This document shows positions 20,814 to 32,899 of a stretch of DNA of 64,000 bases, piece after piece; position 1 is the first letter of the stretch; every line of letters starts with the position of its first letter. The translations under genes were made by a program, and so were the position numbers. The stretch comes from Neoechinorhynchus agilis (taxonomy: Eukaryota > Acanthocephala), in assembly GCA_051530055.1 (NCBI GenBank), contig CM121341.1, positions 11,718,001 to 11,782,000 of the forward strand, in the 5' to 3' direction. Below the pieces are notes generated by a model that had not been told where the DNA came from, ran no database searches, and saw only the letters and a list, made by a program, of their open reading frames with translations.

Positions 20814-22062
20814 TTATTGCGAGCAATATTTTTTTAGGAAACTTCTGCCTGCATTCCTTATGATATCAACGACTGCAGTTTGAGCCTCAAGTTTTTTCGA
20901 TGCAGTTTTACCATCGCAAGTAATGATATCCACGTTAGATTCGCTAATTTCTTTTATCGTCTTCACTTCATCTTCATATTGATCTTTCTCTTGGTGAGAT
21001 GTCGTTATGTCTGGTTTTGGGAACTCTTTTCTATTCGGAATATCGCGTGTGAGTGTATGCCGTTTAGAATTTTCAACAGCTTCGATTAATTCGACCTGTC
21101 TCTTTGTAGCGCATTCTAGCTCGAGCTCCAGAATGTTGGTTTGAAGCAATGCTTTAATGAAGAGACTAGCATCAGCGTGGAATCGTTTTCGGCGTTCCTA
21201 AAGGCAAAGTATTAGAAATCAAAGTGCAAATGAAAGGTTACTTCATCTGGTTCAGAATCCAAAAATTGAGATTTTATGCTAATTTTTATGTCTTGATCTG
21301 ATAAGCGTATATCATTCTTCTCCATATCCATCAAGGGCAACGGTTTTTCATTTGAGCGAATTGATTCCGTTTGAATTTTTTTATTCGCTTTACTATGCGA
21401 GTGAAAGTCAGATGGGAATTGTCTCTGAGTTAAATGGATTATTGAAACGGGACTGTACTTAGGAAAGCATATGAAAAAATTCGATAAAAATACTTTACGA
21501 TTTGATACTCGCGTCTATCAGCAGCAAAAGATTTTAAGCCTCTAGAGCGAGAGTAGCACATGCACCCTGTATCACTGGTTGTTCTAGACAAAAATTAAGA
21601 AAAATCTTTGATACACTTCTTTCACCATAACTAAAAATTAAATATTCACATCTATAAAAATTATTCCCAGCTATCGAACATAAAAAATTAAAACCGAATT
21701 TCTTCTTGGCCTACGCAAAATGGCTACGTTTGCAAACATCACGTTGAAATTCCCCAATGTTTAGTTTGAAATTTTTCAAAATTCCAAGGTTTGCGTAAGT
21801 CGTTTAAAAACTATAAGATAAACCTTTTTTTCACCGTGAGCAAAGATCGTAACTCTTCCATTGTATACATGAGCTTCCTATATTCTCTGTTGTGCTTCCT
21901 ATATTCATTTTCGACATAAGATCTCGAGTTATTTTTTTTGGATTTTGGTTTCATAGATGGTTCAAAGATGTCACTTTCCAGTTTCTTTGAAGGAATCTTC
22001 TGGATAATCAAAGGGATTTCAATACATTCTTTAAAAAGCATCTCTGTCTGTTGGATGCTCAT
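20814..22062 (-). CDS. Unrecognised four-exon host gene, 307 residues
   Basis: Exons, all on the minus strand, are 22062-21824, 21583-21499, 21457-21242 and 21197-20814. Introns are 240, 41 and 44 bp, each GT...AG (GTTTAT/TCTAG, GTAAAG/CTAAG, GTAACC/TTTAG), and all three junctions keep the frame. The product starts MSIQQTEMLFKECIEIPLII. It is lysine- and glutamate-rich, with a cysteine-containing patch in exon 2 (SDTGCMCYSRSR). A helical, charged last exon (LLQTNILELELECATKRQVE) is possibly coiled coil. I do not recognise the family. No signal peptide or membrane span is visible, suggesting a cytosolic or nuclear protein. Two of the introns are among the shortest in the window. The next upstream sequence is a LINE tail. 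Confidence 0.75.
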
Positions 22063-22384
22063 TGTAACCTCGCAAGATTAAGTACTATTAACTATTTACG
22101 TTGCCATGACGTTTATTGTGCGAAACAGCTTAGTCTATCAATCCATGGTTTAAAGAAGACGATTGAATAAAAAGCTAAGAGCTTTATAATCGAAGGCTAC
22201 AAGTTACAATTTCCTTGCTGCAATAGATCATTTCTTTAATTTTTTACCGGTGTATATGTTTATCATTCTTGTAAGCAAGCTTTTTAAAATATTTTACATT
22301 TGGGTAAGTCAATTCATGTTTACAATATAGGAACTTATTTGTTCATTGGGACATATGTGGATTTATAATAACACATTTAATTGA

Positions 22385-22940
22385 TACAAACAGCGAACCA
22401 TATACCTCTGGGTCCTCGTGAGCACTCGAGTTCTGATTTGTCAAACGAATGCGGTTGCTTATTTCGAAGAGGATTACGGGTTCGGTCGGGTGCGGGTATC
22501 CGGTCGGGGAATACCTGTTCGTATGTCAATATCCGGCCGGGGGATGTCCGCTGGGGTGGTAATTGGTGGTTATTGTTTGAGGGATATTTATTTGATTTTG
22601 GTTGGTTAATTGTTAGTCGCTGTTGTCTTCCGCTTTTTCCTCCGAATCAATTCGCATTTGGAGGATTGAGCAGTGGGGAAGAAGGAGCGGAGGTAGAGAT
22701 TTGTGCGAGGAACTCAAGGGTTGAAAATTTTGGGGCGACGTAAGTGTTTTAAGTATGAGTAAAAGGAGAAATCTGTGGTAGAAATTGAAGAGGAGGAAGA
22801 GAATGAAAGCGCTTTGAGTCCTTTTGAAAGATTAGAGCGAGAGGTGTATTTCTAAGGGCAGGAGTTCGGAGGAGCAGATTAGAGCGCACCTCTTGTGAAA
22901 TGTATTAAGTTTTTTGAATAGTTTAGAAGCCATAAGATCA
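22385..22940 (-). mobile_element. LINE 3' end (C-terminus and 3' UTR)
   Basis: Minus-strand coding reads KLNTFHKRCALICSSELLPL, then FFPTAQS, the C-terminus of the Jockey/CR1-like LINE family. A 3' UTR of CCGACCGGATACC-type repeats follows, with the end CAGAACTCGAGTGCTCACGAG. It adjoins the inverted arm of the PLE at 22947, so the PLE probably inserted in it. Confidence 0.75.
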
Positions 22941-22946
22941 TGCGCA

Positions 22947-23258
22947 ACGCGACTGTTGGTCAATTCATTCTGTCGCGATCGCAACGTTGATAACAGCTCA
23001 TCAGTATTACTCACAAATGCCCGTGTCCTCCGTAGCAATGGACCGATAGCCGAAGCCAGGAAACTAGAAACACGGTACGCTGGTCCATTAACCGCAGATA
23101 TGATTGGTCTGCATTTCAGCAATGAGGCTGCTTGCGGTGTAACCGGACCAATAGGCATCTTGTGTGTCTTGACCAATCCGTACATCACCGGTGTACGTAA
23201 TGGACCGTGTGTGAAACTGCTCATCCCTTTCAACTCTCGAGCCGATATCACTTTCCAA
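22947..23258 (-). repeat. Inverted copy of the PLE's own RT segment
   Basis: This 312-bp block is the reverse complement, with very few differences, of 23711-24022 in the same element. It gives minus-strand RT residues such as ARELKGMSSFTHGPLRTPV. With a loop of about 450 bp the two arms could form a large stem. It explains why an artificial start codon at 22914 seems to extend the plus-strand frame. Confidence 0.9.
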
Positions 23259-25570
23259 CTACGGGTAAAAGCTGTTCGTGATGGGGAACGTCTGGTTGCT
23301 GCAGAGGCTAATGCACCGCCTAGTTGTGAACCTGAGTGTGTCTCGCGATCTCGACCGCGTTTTGATTTCGAAAGGAATGCATTCGCAGTACCGAGAGCTG
23401 ATGATCACACAGAGAGAAAATTGTTGATGTTGCGAGAGGGCATAGAAAACTTGACGGATCGTTATATGGATTACCGCTCGAAACCGAATCTTCCGTTGAG
23501 TGAACGACGAGCACTGAGGTCTCTGAAAGAGAAAGTGCAAAAGAAGGAGATGAGGATAACAGTGAGCGATAATGCAGGTGATCTCGTGGCGATGGAAAGC
23601 AGCGTGGAAAGTGCGATGATGGGGACGTTATTGGGTCACACTGATACATATACAATGGCGACAAAAGACGAATGTGAGCAACAGCGCAAGGAGTTGAATG
23701 CTGCTCTTCGAAAAGTGATATCGGCTCGAGAGTTGAAAGGGATGAGCAGTTTCACACACGGTCCATTACGTACGCCGGTGATGTACGGATTGGTCAAGAC
23801 ACACAAGATGCCTATTGGTCCGGTTACACCGCAAGCAGCCTCATTGCTGAAATGCAGACCAATCATATCTGCGGTTAATGGACCAGCGTACCGTGTTTCT
23901 CGTTTCCTGGCTTCGGCTATCGGTCCATTGCTACGGAGGACACGGGCATTTGTGAGTAATACTGATGAGCTGTTATCAACGTTGCGATCGCGACAGAATG
24001 AATTGACCAACAGTCGCGTAATGTCTTTTGATTTCGTGGCATTGTACACCAATGTGGACAACGAGGGAGCAGTACGTGCGCTGGAGAAAAGGTTGAAGGA
24101 GAATGAAGATCTTGACCTCTTTGGTCTACTACCAGACGATGTTATTGGTCTGACACGATTGGTATTGAAGTGCAACCTTTTTCGTTATCGAAACCAGCTA
24201 TATAAGCAAGTTCTTGGTCTCGCAATGGGAAATAGTTTGGCTCCGGTATTGGCCATCCTCTACCTCGATGACCTGGAAAGACTGCACATCTATCCACATT
24301 TAGCGTCGAGTCAAGTTTACCTCCGCTATGTGGACGATGTGTTGCTGACCTTCACCGAGGATGATGAGGTCGATACCATTGAGTCACTATTAAATTCAAT
24401 GGACTCGAATAGGAGGATTCAAGTTACAAGAGACCAACCTTCGGACTACCTGCCATTCCTCAATCTCCGCTTCAAATCCGACGATGTGTCCAACTTCAAT
24501 TGGTATCGAAAGCCATGCAGGAAGTCGATTGTGATGCACCGAGATTCTCACCATCCTTGGGCGATGAAAGCGGCGATATACGCTGGTATGCATAAATCGG
24601 CAACCACCTGCTCATCGTCGTGGGACGCGAAGCGTGGAGCGGTGGAAGCAGTAAACAAGATCTTCGCGGACAACGGATATTCGACAGAGGAGATCGAAGG
24701 ATTCCAGCGAGAAGTGGAAAATAGAATTAGACGAGACGCTGGACCCATGAGGGAACGAAAGGACGATAGGCCGATCCTACGAATTCCGTACGTGAGTGAA
24801 ATGTTCACGAAGAGAGTTAAAGTACTGCTCAGGCAAGCAGGGTTGAATGTGCGTATTGTGCACAGAGGGTGTAGAACGCTGCGGAGGATGCTGACGAGAA
24901 CGAGCCATCATGAGGATCATCAGGAATGCCCTCGGTCGTGCCTAATGTGCAGATACGCAGCAGGTGCGAGGATGGACGAGGAGCGTCAGCAAGCCATTGA
25001 TCGTGACTGGAAGATGTGCGATCAGAGCAGTGTGGTATTCGAGATCCGGTGTGAACGGTGTCGGATTGACCGTGGCCACTTGGTCACGTACGTGGGAAAA
25101 ACAGAAAGGCCACTTCGCCAAAGAGTGGCCGAGCATGTACGAAACTCGTTGAACCCAAGTGCGCAATCGTATGTGACGACACCGTGGGCGAAACATTATT
25201 CGCGAGTCCACCCGGATGGAACAGTTCAGCTGTCCACGCGCATAATGTACAAAGCGCAGGATCCCGTCGAACTGTCGATAGCGGAAGCGCTGATCATATC
25301 CCGAGAGACCCGGGATCGTGAGGACTCTAGCGGGCATCGGTCGGACGGTAGGACACTCATTAACCAGAAGGATGAGTTGTCTGCAATCATGAATCTAATG
25401 TGAACTTCCACTCCACTTCACTCGCATTGTAGATTACACCCTGAAGAAGCCGTTGGACGGCGAAAGCTAGGTGTTTCAATAAACTCTCTTTCAGTCGGAT
25501 TGTCAATCAAACAATCATCAATAGATAAAACATGCGACTGAACAACCAAGCAGCGCTTAGTAATCTTATA
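23259..25570 (+). mobile_element. Penelope-like element with open RT/GIY-YIG frame
   Basis: One uninterrupted frame runs to 25403. Up to about 710 residues are native to the element, because everything before 23259 is an inverted duplication. In order it shows RPRFDFE, ARELKGMSSFTHGP and KTHKMPIGPV. These are followed by SFDFVALYTNVDNEGAV, VLGLAMGNSLAPVLAILYL, the RT catalytic VYLRYVDDVLLTF, and FNWYRKPCRKS. A cysteine cluster CPRSCLMC and CERC comes next, then GIY-YIG endonuclease motifs (LVTYVGKTERPLRQRVAEH with a later AEALIISRET). The 3' UTR to 25570 holds a hairpin module and AATAAA. It is the best preserved mobile element here. The true start is uncertain because the 5' end is replaced by the inverted copy. 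Confidence 0.92.
25436..25478 (+). other. Candidate ribozyme-like hairpin at the PLE 3' end
   Basis: CCCTGAAGAAGCCG, a UUGGA loop, CGGCGAAAGC, then AATAAA. CUGANGA and GAAA around a stem II are the two core strands of a hammerhead ribozyme. PLEs as a group are known to carry hammerhead motifs. One extra base lies between the core and the stem, and no convincing stem III is seen. So the fold is a suggestion, not shown. Confidence 0.4.
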
Positions 25571-26135
25571 TTTTTCTCATTGGTACGAGATATTTCACGA
25601 GGAAGCCTCGCCTATGGAAAAATATACATTTTAATCGGGATTGTGATCACCACATCTCCGACTCTATCGTTCCGAAGATTTTTATCCGGATGATTAAGGA
25701 CAAAGTATATTCGCTGTAAAAGAAAAAAAGTCCGGGAATAATGCACCTCGCTGAGAATCCGCTAATCTTAGATCGATTTTCAGAATTTACCCTTAGTAAC
25801 GTGTGTTTGTGTCATAATGAATCAAAGAAAATTGTTCCTATTTACATATTTTTCGATCAATATTCTAGTGTTGGCTATTATTCAATATCATTTTCAAACC
25901 CTTGCTATGACGTTTAATAAGTTTTCGCACATAGAAAACTCAGCTTTAGTCTCGAAGGACAGGAGATCGTTAGTATAGACGTCGTTTTCGCTTAAATATT
26001 GTATTGTATTTCTCAAAGAGATTGAGGAGATCGCGTTATTCAGCTTTAAATTAAAAAAAAATATTTTATTAAATCTTGAACTTTTATACTTCCAATTCAG
26101 ATGATCAACGCTCCTATTAATCGGCGCTGGCCAAA
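25571..26135. other. Spacer without a recognisable gene
   Basis: AT-rich; no repeat or coding signal is recognised. It may hold the promoter of the small gene at 26.14-26.56 kb. Confidence 0.4.
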
Positions 26136-26558
26136 ATGCTGGCCGCATTGCCCCGCTGCACCGCAATGCTTATTTTTTGCGCCAAGAACGAAGTCGATCT
26201 TGGCTCTCCAGTCGCCGCGGTTTGTGAATATAATCTATTTTACCTTTTGTTCGCCTCTTCAGATTGTCGTGAATTTTTACAGATGAGCTTTAACATTCGT
26301 CTTAAAGTAACGCCAAAACTTTACATTCCAATGACTCATCCAAAAATGTATACGAAGGACAAGATGGTAAATACTGAAAAGTTGGATGCTCTTGTTATCC
26401 AATATGAGCACGACAGACAGCTCAATCAGATCAGACATCTAATTCCGGATTATCACCGATCAATGGAAACAACAGAAGAGATGCGTGCGAGACTTGAAGC
26501 TGGGGGACCCCCATTTAGAGGACCAAACACCGCAAACAACATAGAATCGCCTGAATAG
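26136..26558 (+). CDS. Small unrecognised protein, 92-140 residues
   Basis: An open frame from ATG 26136 to 26558 would give 140 residues. A strong acceptor (GAATTTTTACAG) ends at 26281, exactly before ATGAGCTTTAAC. The coding exon may therefore begin there and give 92 residues. The latter product reads SFNIRLKVTPKLYIPMTHP, then a charged helix with a QLNQIRHLIPDYHRSMET stretch and a glycine/proline tail. It looks like a small soluble protein, perhaps mitochondrial in style, but I recognise no family. It ends only about 40 bp before a PLE remnant. Confidence 0.5.
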   Translation: MLAALPRCTAMLIFCAKNEVDLGSPVAAVCEYNLFYLLFASSDCREFLQMSFNIRLKVTPKLYIPMTHPKMYTKDKMVNTEKLDALVIQYEHDRQLNQIRHLIPDYHRSMETTEEMRARLEAGGPPFRGPNTANNIESPE

Positions 26559-26599
26559 ATCAAAAGCATTTTTACCGCAGTAATCTAGTACTATTTTTT

Positions 26600-27145
26600 T
26601 AATTGTACGTTGGCGAATCCTGTCCCCAGTGTTGTCGATACTCATTTATTTATTCGAGAAATATTTCTCAAGGTTTTCCTTGCCTCTTCAGTCTATCTAA
26701 AATGGAGGACATAGACAGCATGCACAGACGGTCATGTCTGGATGTAGCTCAGATCCGCGGGTTTGCTAATACCCGAAGTGTGGGGCGTTCGATCCGCACA
26801 CACCTCTTGCGATTTGTTGCCGACTAATTTGTTCGCCATACTACGCAACTTTGGTAGCGCCAGAGTGTGGTTTGATTTTTTGCCTTCCATCGTTGGATTT
26901 CCCCGGATGTGAATGCCCTTAAGAATCAGTCTTCTTCTCAGATCCGGTTGGCTGGATAAGAATGCCGTTTTTCCAAAATCCACCTTGTGCTGGGTTGTTT
27001 GCCGATGGTTCGAGATTGCTGAGGATTTGTTGAATGTCCTGCAAGCCTGTTTATGCTGCGAGATCCGTTTCTTGATCCCTTGCATAGTTTGTCCAACGTA
27101 GACCTTTGAGCATTCTGCACATGGAATTTTGTAGATCCCTTATTT
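26600..27145 (-). mobile_element. Penelope-like element, GIY-YIG end (second PLE family)
   Basis: The minus strand reads GIYKIPCAECSKVYVGQT, MQGIKKRISQHKQACR, AISNHRQTTQHKVDFGKTA, DLRRRLILKGIHIRGNPTME and the C-terminal tail. This is a near-complete GIY-YIG module. Upstream on this strand the element is cut by LINE sequence (27146-27560) and resumes at 27.56-28.07 kb. The same family appears at 4.38-4.78 kb. Confidence 0.85.
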
Positions 27146-27560
27146 GGTATCTTGCTTGCTTACATTCTCCCATCCATAACGTACGGCTACCCCACATTCT
27201 GCAATATCTCCAAATCACAGCTACGCAAGCTAGACGTTTTCTACAAGAGAGCTGCCAAAATTTGCTCCGCTGACTTTCTGTCCATGAAAGACACTCTCCT
27301 AGCAATTTTCACAAACCACAGCAAACGCCTGATGTCCCATCCGCCGCAATTCGCTCCCCATATTACCCCATTCACCCACTCTCATAGAACGCGTAAGCCA
27401 TCCTCCTTCAAACCGCACAAATCGCGAACCAAAACCCACCTTCATTCCTTCTTTCCTGCTGCTCAGTCATATTTAAATAGTAACTGAATCGAAGGAAAAA
27501 GCACAATCAACTATACTTCGGCAACCAAAGATACATGGGGCGGATATAATTGTTTAAAAA
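27146..27560 (+). mobile_element. LINE 3' end inserted in the PLE
   Basis: The plus-strand frame 27152-27487 encodes the C-terminus of a Jockey/CR1-like ORF2: LAYILPSITYGYPTF, LRKLDVFYKRAAKICSADFL, SFFPAAQSYLN. An A-rich tail (AAATAAAAAAAATAAAA) ends it near 27580. The two PLE halves on either side match one element, so the LINE is the younger insertion. Confidence 0.8.
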
Positions 27561-28070
27561 TAAATAAAAAAAATAAAACGTGTTTGTTTTAATGGATGCG
27601 CCCGTCTGTTGTAAATCAAAAGATTTAGAGCTAGGTACTTGAGGCGCCTCAGTTTTCTGGTCGCTGTGTCACTTATGTGGTGAAAGCCGGTGTATTTGAG
27701 GGAGATGCTTGTGGTATCCTTCTTCTTGCGATAGCCGCTGTGTTGCTTTTTGAGACCGATTTTGATGGCCCATTCAGGGAAGCCTAGTGATCTTAGAACT
27801 TTGGTGATCCTTTGTTCTTCTTCTATCCAATCCCTGCTTCCTGAAGAAATCATCCTGGCGCTCTTGAAGTAGGGCGTTACCGCTGTGATTTTGTAGTGGA
27901 ATGGTTGGTGGTTCGATCAGTAAGGTGGACCCCATGGTATAGCTGGCTTGCGGTAGAGCTGTGTTTTAATGTTGCCTTTATCATCGTGTTTTATCCTTAC
28001 GTCCAAAAAGGAGATAGCACCCTCTTCGTCATCCGTTAACATCACGATATTGGAGAAAGCAAATGGCACA
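27561..28070 (-). mobile_element. Penelope-like element, region between RT and GIY-YIG
   Basis: Minus-strand translation shows EEGAISFLDVRIKHDDKGN, TQLYRKPAIPWG, then VLRSLGFPEWAIKIGLKKQ. This is the RT thumb (FLDV...YRKP) and connector typical of PLEs. It is the upstream half of the element whose GIY-YIG end is at 26.60-27.15 kb. Confidence 0.8.
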
Positions 28071-28479
28071 AAAAAATTGCATTAGAATAGAGCTAGAAAG
28101 TTGGTAGTGAAAGTTCATCGAAATTCCAAAATAATGTATTTAAGACGTAGAAACTAAGATTTTATAAGCTGATATTGTAAAATTGTCGTACAAACAACTT
28201 TAAGGTTTTCAAGTTCATACATTTAACCGTCAAAAGCTTATTTTACGCAAATCTAAATTTTAAGACAAGTTCAGCATGCAGCAGTCTATTTAAAGTTTAT
28301 GAAACGATTCCAATATTTTATTCAACAAAATATGATCGTAAGATGTTTTCATTTCTGAAAATAATTGATAAGGACTTGCAAGCAAATTGATTCAGAAAAT
28401 TTACAGATAAACAATAAATAATCTGCCACAACAATCACCCCCGCACATCGCCGGCACATCCACTATTTGTGAAGCAGTA

Positions 28480-31400
28480 GCCAATAAACATGTACGCGTT
28501 CACGGACACACATTTTCAACAGTCACGCGCGCTTGTTGTGTTAAAAAATTTCGTGCGCGGATATGAATTATGGCATTGAGGTCTTGAGACCTCCTGATCC
28601 CTCGGTTGTTTCAAAAAATCAACAGGTTGGTATGTATGAGAACCCCCCGTGTGAAAGTGAAGTTATTTTGAGTGATTGTGCACCCTTGGTTACAAACGTT
28701 GTTAAGAGACCGCAGAAAAAAGAAAATTATATCATAAAAATTCCAAAAGAAGAACTAGGAGTTAATTCTCCAGTATTTTTGACAAAGAATTTCTACCAGA
28801 AATATTTGGTTAGGGATAAAAAGGAGGAAAATAAAATATACAACATAAAGAAGTTTTTCTCAACAAAAATGGCAGTGCTATTTACTTTCTTTGACGCTAG
28901 TGGTAAAGAATTGTTCATCTCTATGTTAAAAGATATAAAAATGAAGTATATAGATCTTTCAAGGAAGGTTAGTTTTCTAATGTACAATCCCCCATTAGAA
29001 CTAAGTGGAAAAGATTTTAGGGAAATTTTCAACAAAACTGGGATACAGCCCATTAAATATTTACAGAGAAACAACTCTAATTACCCCTATGCCTTGATAT
29101 GTTCAGCAGCACTAGATGTTGCAGAAAGAGTATGTGGGCAGGGATTTGCATCAAGATCGCATTGGATGACCTTTTCCCAACTTAAAAGTACCATTCATGA
29201 TTATTCGTTAAATGCCAGAGGTGCTGTACTTGGGGGCATTATGCCTCCAACTGCAGCCGGGCTCCTAGGTGCCTTTTATGTGCAGGGGCACACATGAAAA
29301 ATGAATGTACCAATACATCCCAAATAAAGTGCACAAATTGTGCTGGAAACCATCCCGCCTTTGCTAGAAGCTGCAAAAAAGCAAAAGAATATTTTGAAAA
29401 TTCTTTAAACAGTAATACCATCCCCGCCGTAAGGCCCATTGCCCATAAAAGTTTATTATCGCATAATAATAGTGGCTGGAGCAGATATAGCCGCAATTTC
29501 CCACACCCATTGGATAGAAGGATAACAGAGATAAATTCTCCATTAAAAAGGACTAAGAAATCTGTGTCCAGTCTTGATTCGAAGGGATTTGACTCCCCCA
29601 TAACACCTGAACTCAGGATTAATAAGCCTGGTATTGCTAAACTTCAACATGATTTAATGAATGAGATAAACCTTCTTAGGCAAATTCTAAACTGGATATT
29701 ACAGCATCTGGGCAACACACTTACATTCTGTGGTCTCACCTGACCCGTCAACACCGGACCTGGTGAAGATCCTAAAAGATCTAACCCTTTATACACCTGA
29801 CAGTAGCAAACGGGCCTACTCGTCTGACTCTGAAGTTAATATAGCTCCATCGGGATCACGAGTGGATATTACGGAAAGCAAAAAAGTTAGGCTCTCGGAT
29901 TCCCCCGATAATGGATCAAGAGCTTGACTTTTCATTTTCTACCTATAATGCTTCTAGAGCATTCAATTTACCTACACACCTAAAGCAAGCTATATTAGAA
30001 AAGTGTGTGGACATATTATGCTTTCAAGAGTCAGGCCCTCTTCCCCTCTTTAATCACTCAGCATATGATTCATTTATAATCTCACCCTCCGCACCATTAA
30101 CAAATAACTATATAGGCTTCTCTGGAGGGCTTCAATGCTTTATAAATAGAAATTTGGCGCCTAAACTCTTATTAGCTGTTAAAACTGACATATTTTCAAC
30201 TCAGATAATCTCCCTTAATAATCCTTTACGTTCAAAATGCCTTAAACTACCCTCTTTTCTGATTCTCATGAATATCTATATTCATCCCCGAAATATTTCC
30301 AAATTCTTAAAATATGCAATTCCCTTTGTTATGAACTGGAATCCTGATTTAGTCGTCGGCGATTTTAACTCAAATTACTTGGCATCCCTACGTCCATACT
30401 TTAAAAATCATATCTTTCTTTTGCCGAATTTCCCATCTTTTCACCACTTCTCCAATCATAGACATTCCTTTATTGATGGCGCTATTCTTAAAAATGGACT
30501 ACCTTTTAAATTTTATCCAGTAATACAAATACAATCTCAGCTTATAATGGGGCATGATTTAATAATTTTTCACACTAATGGACTATCCCTCAAGGACCAT
30601 GTTATTATGGATCCTGAACGTATTAAAAATTTTAATAACTCCATAGTTAACTCTTTTACAAACTCTACAAATCTCTCTTTTTTATCAATTAATCAAATTA
30701 TCTTAACTGCGGCTAAAGAACATTTAGTCACCTCATTTTTTATTTCGAGACGCGCGGCTTCTAAAGAAGCCAAAGCTTTTTATAAACAGGCAATTATTGC
30801 CAATTTACACGGTGACTCTTCGTTACATGCCCACTTCATGAAGAAGTTTTTTATTACAAAATTTTATGACAAAATCAAAAAAGACCAAATGATTATTAAC
30901 AAGCAAACTTTGTTATCAAATGAGTACTGGAATATTTTACTCAATCGTAGATTCTTAAGCTGGAAAGCTAAAGCGGCATCTTGGATTGGAACAATCTCTT
31001 ATCATAAGGTTATTGAAGCTATTCTTCTTTTTCATACTTTTAGTGCCTACTCCTCCCCTCCAATTCCTGTTCTCCGTGGGAAAAAATTTAGATGGAATTT
31101 TAAAATGGAGGAGCTTTTGAATGCTTCAAAGACCAACATATCTAAGGCTTGTAACTTCCTATCTGTCTCTCCAAAGATTTTTACATCTCTGAACACTCAA
31201 GCTAGAACAACTATATTTAGGAAATTTATCAACCAAAGAATTGATTTTGAGGACCTTTTAAAAGTTAACGTGGTGAAAAAGTTTTTATTCCTAAATCAAA
31301 GGGAGCCATCTCAAGTCCAAACCATATTAGGATCATTTCTATTCAAAACCCTCTGATTTCATGCTTAGAGCGGGTTTTAAATCGTAAACTAATTCACTTT

Positions 31401-32660
31401 TTAGAAACTCATAATTTGGTTCCCTCTTACTTTCATGGATTTATCAGACATCGGGGAGTTCACTCTCTTTTAGCTAATCTTCATAATTTAAATGAGAGAA
31501 AATATTGTAACAAAATCTTAATTCAACTCGACTTAAACAAGGCATTTGATGCATTAGATAGAGTCTGTTTATATAAGGTACTGATGTTCTTAAAAATTCC
31601 TCAAAATTTAATATATAAAATTCAATATTTGATTGAATCAAAAGGCTTTTATTATGAAATTGATCCACAATCTTTTACACTCGTTTCGGTGTTCCCCAAG
31701 GATCACCAATTTCACCAATCCTTTTCTTAACCGTGATGATTTATGTTTTTAGACAAATTAAAGGTTTTCATAACATATTTCCATTAATCTACGCGGACGA
31801 CATTTTCCTATTTGGAAAAGCTAGAAATCGATCTAGCTTACTGTCATATATTAGGAATTATCTTAAAATTTTATCTTTGTTATTAAAGGAAGCCAATCTT
31901 ATAATCAATATGAATAGAACTTTTATTATCCCCCTCACTAAAACTAGCTCTTCAAGAAAATCATTAATGAATTTACTTAAAAACACAAATGATTTTTCTC
32001 ACTCTAATATTGTTAAACATTCACGAATTTTAGGCGTTGATTTCCCGTCTAAAAATCATCGTTTCTTTATTAATACAAATCTTAAAACTACTTTTAGTAA
32101 AATTAAGTGTTTACTTAAACGCACTCGTCATTTGGCTTTTAATCCGATTTTTATATACCGGGCATTGAAAACTATCACAGGAGGATCAATATGTTTTTTT
32201 GCATGAGGACGTCAGCCTGAAACTAGATTCATCTTCTTCAAATATTTTATCACTAAACTAAAAAACTTATTATACTCCTTAGGAGTTGACTTTGATCCTC
32301 TAGTCTCGTTCTTACATAAATTATTCCTGACTAAAATTTGGTTTTTTACTCCAGATGTAAATTACTGTAAATTTATAAGAACAGACAATAACATTTTTAG
32401 GTACCCAGCAAATATACTTCAACAATCAATGGACACTTCGAATATCAAAAATCATATAAATATTCTTTTAACGAATGAGCAATTTTTATTTAATATTTTA
32501 ATGGAATCGATATCTGATTTGGATTCGAGATTGATTACTAACATGTTTTAATTTTAACTGTAATTATTCTCAAAATGGATTCAACAGAAGAAGGAGGTTA
32601 AGTATGAGGGAGTTGATCACTCCGACGCTCAACTTAACTTCCTCTTCACTGATCAACTAC
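28480..32660 (+). mobile_element. Nearly full-length LINE with ORF1 and ORF2
   Basis: ORF1 begins at 28563 (MNYGIEVLRPPDPSVV) and continues after a frame change at 29294 with a CCHC-like knuckle (CTNCAGNHPAFARSC). A third frame reaches about 29927. ORF2 starts at 29911 with an apurinic-type endonuclease (DILCFQESG, VVGDFNSN). The RT follows from about 31.1 kb: ILIQLDLNKAFDALDR, a GVPQGSPISP-like motif near 31.69 kb, and IYADDIFLFGK at about 31.79 kb. The region after the RT ends at about 32.2 kb. Four or so frame changes make it inactive, but all domains remain. The family is Jockey/I-like by its knuckle and endonuclease order. The 5' 80 bp and the 3' UTR limits are estimated. Confidence 0.85.
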
Positions 32661-32899
32661 AATACAAGAACTGGATAAAGATGATTAATTGTGTGGTTGC
32701 GTATGATTGTTGTATGTGGCTATGATATATTAATAATATTAATTAATGTACGCGTTCGGTGTGGCGTATGCTTACGCGATTTTGCACCAATCGCATCGAG
32801 CCTCATTCGACGTAACGGCCGAAAATCCACATGCGCCGGCTCGGATTATACGAAACTTTCGGGCACAGAACGTTATAATAATACGTTTTTTTATTGTAC

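Noticed and set aside
22914-23258. N-terminal extension of the PLE protein starting at 22914
   Set aside because: It is the antisense reading of an inverted copy of the element's own RT; open by chance, not a real domain.
23636-24175. Minus-strand 179-codon frame inside the PLE
   Set aside because: Shadow of the RT coding region and of its inverted copy; no independent protein features.
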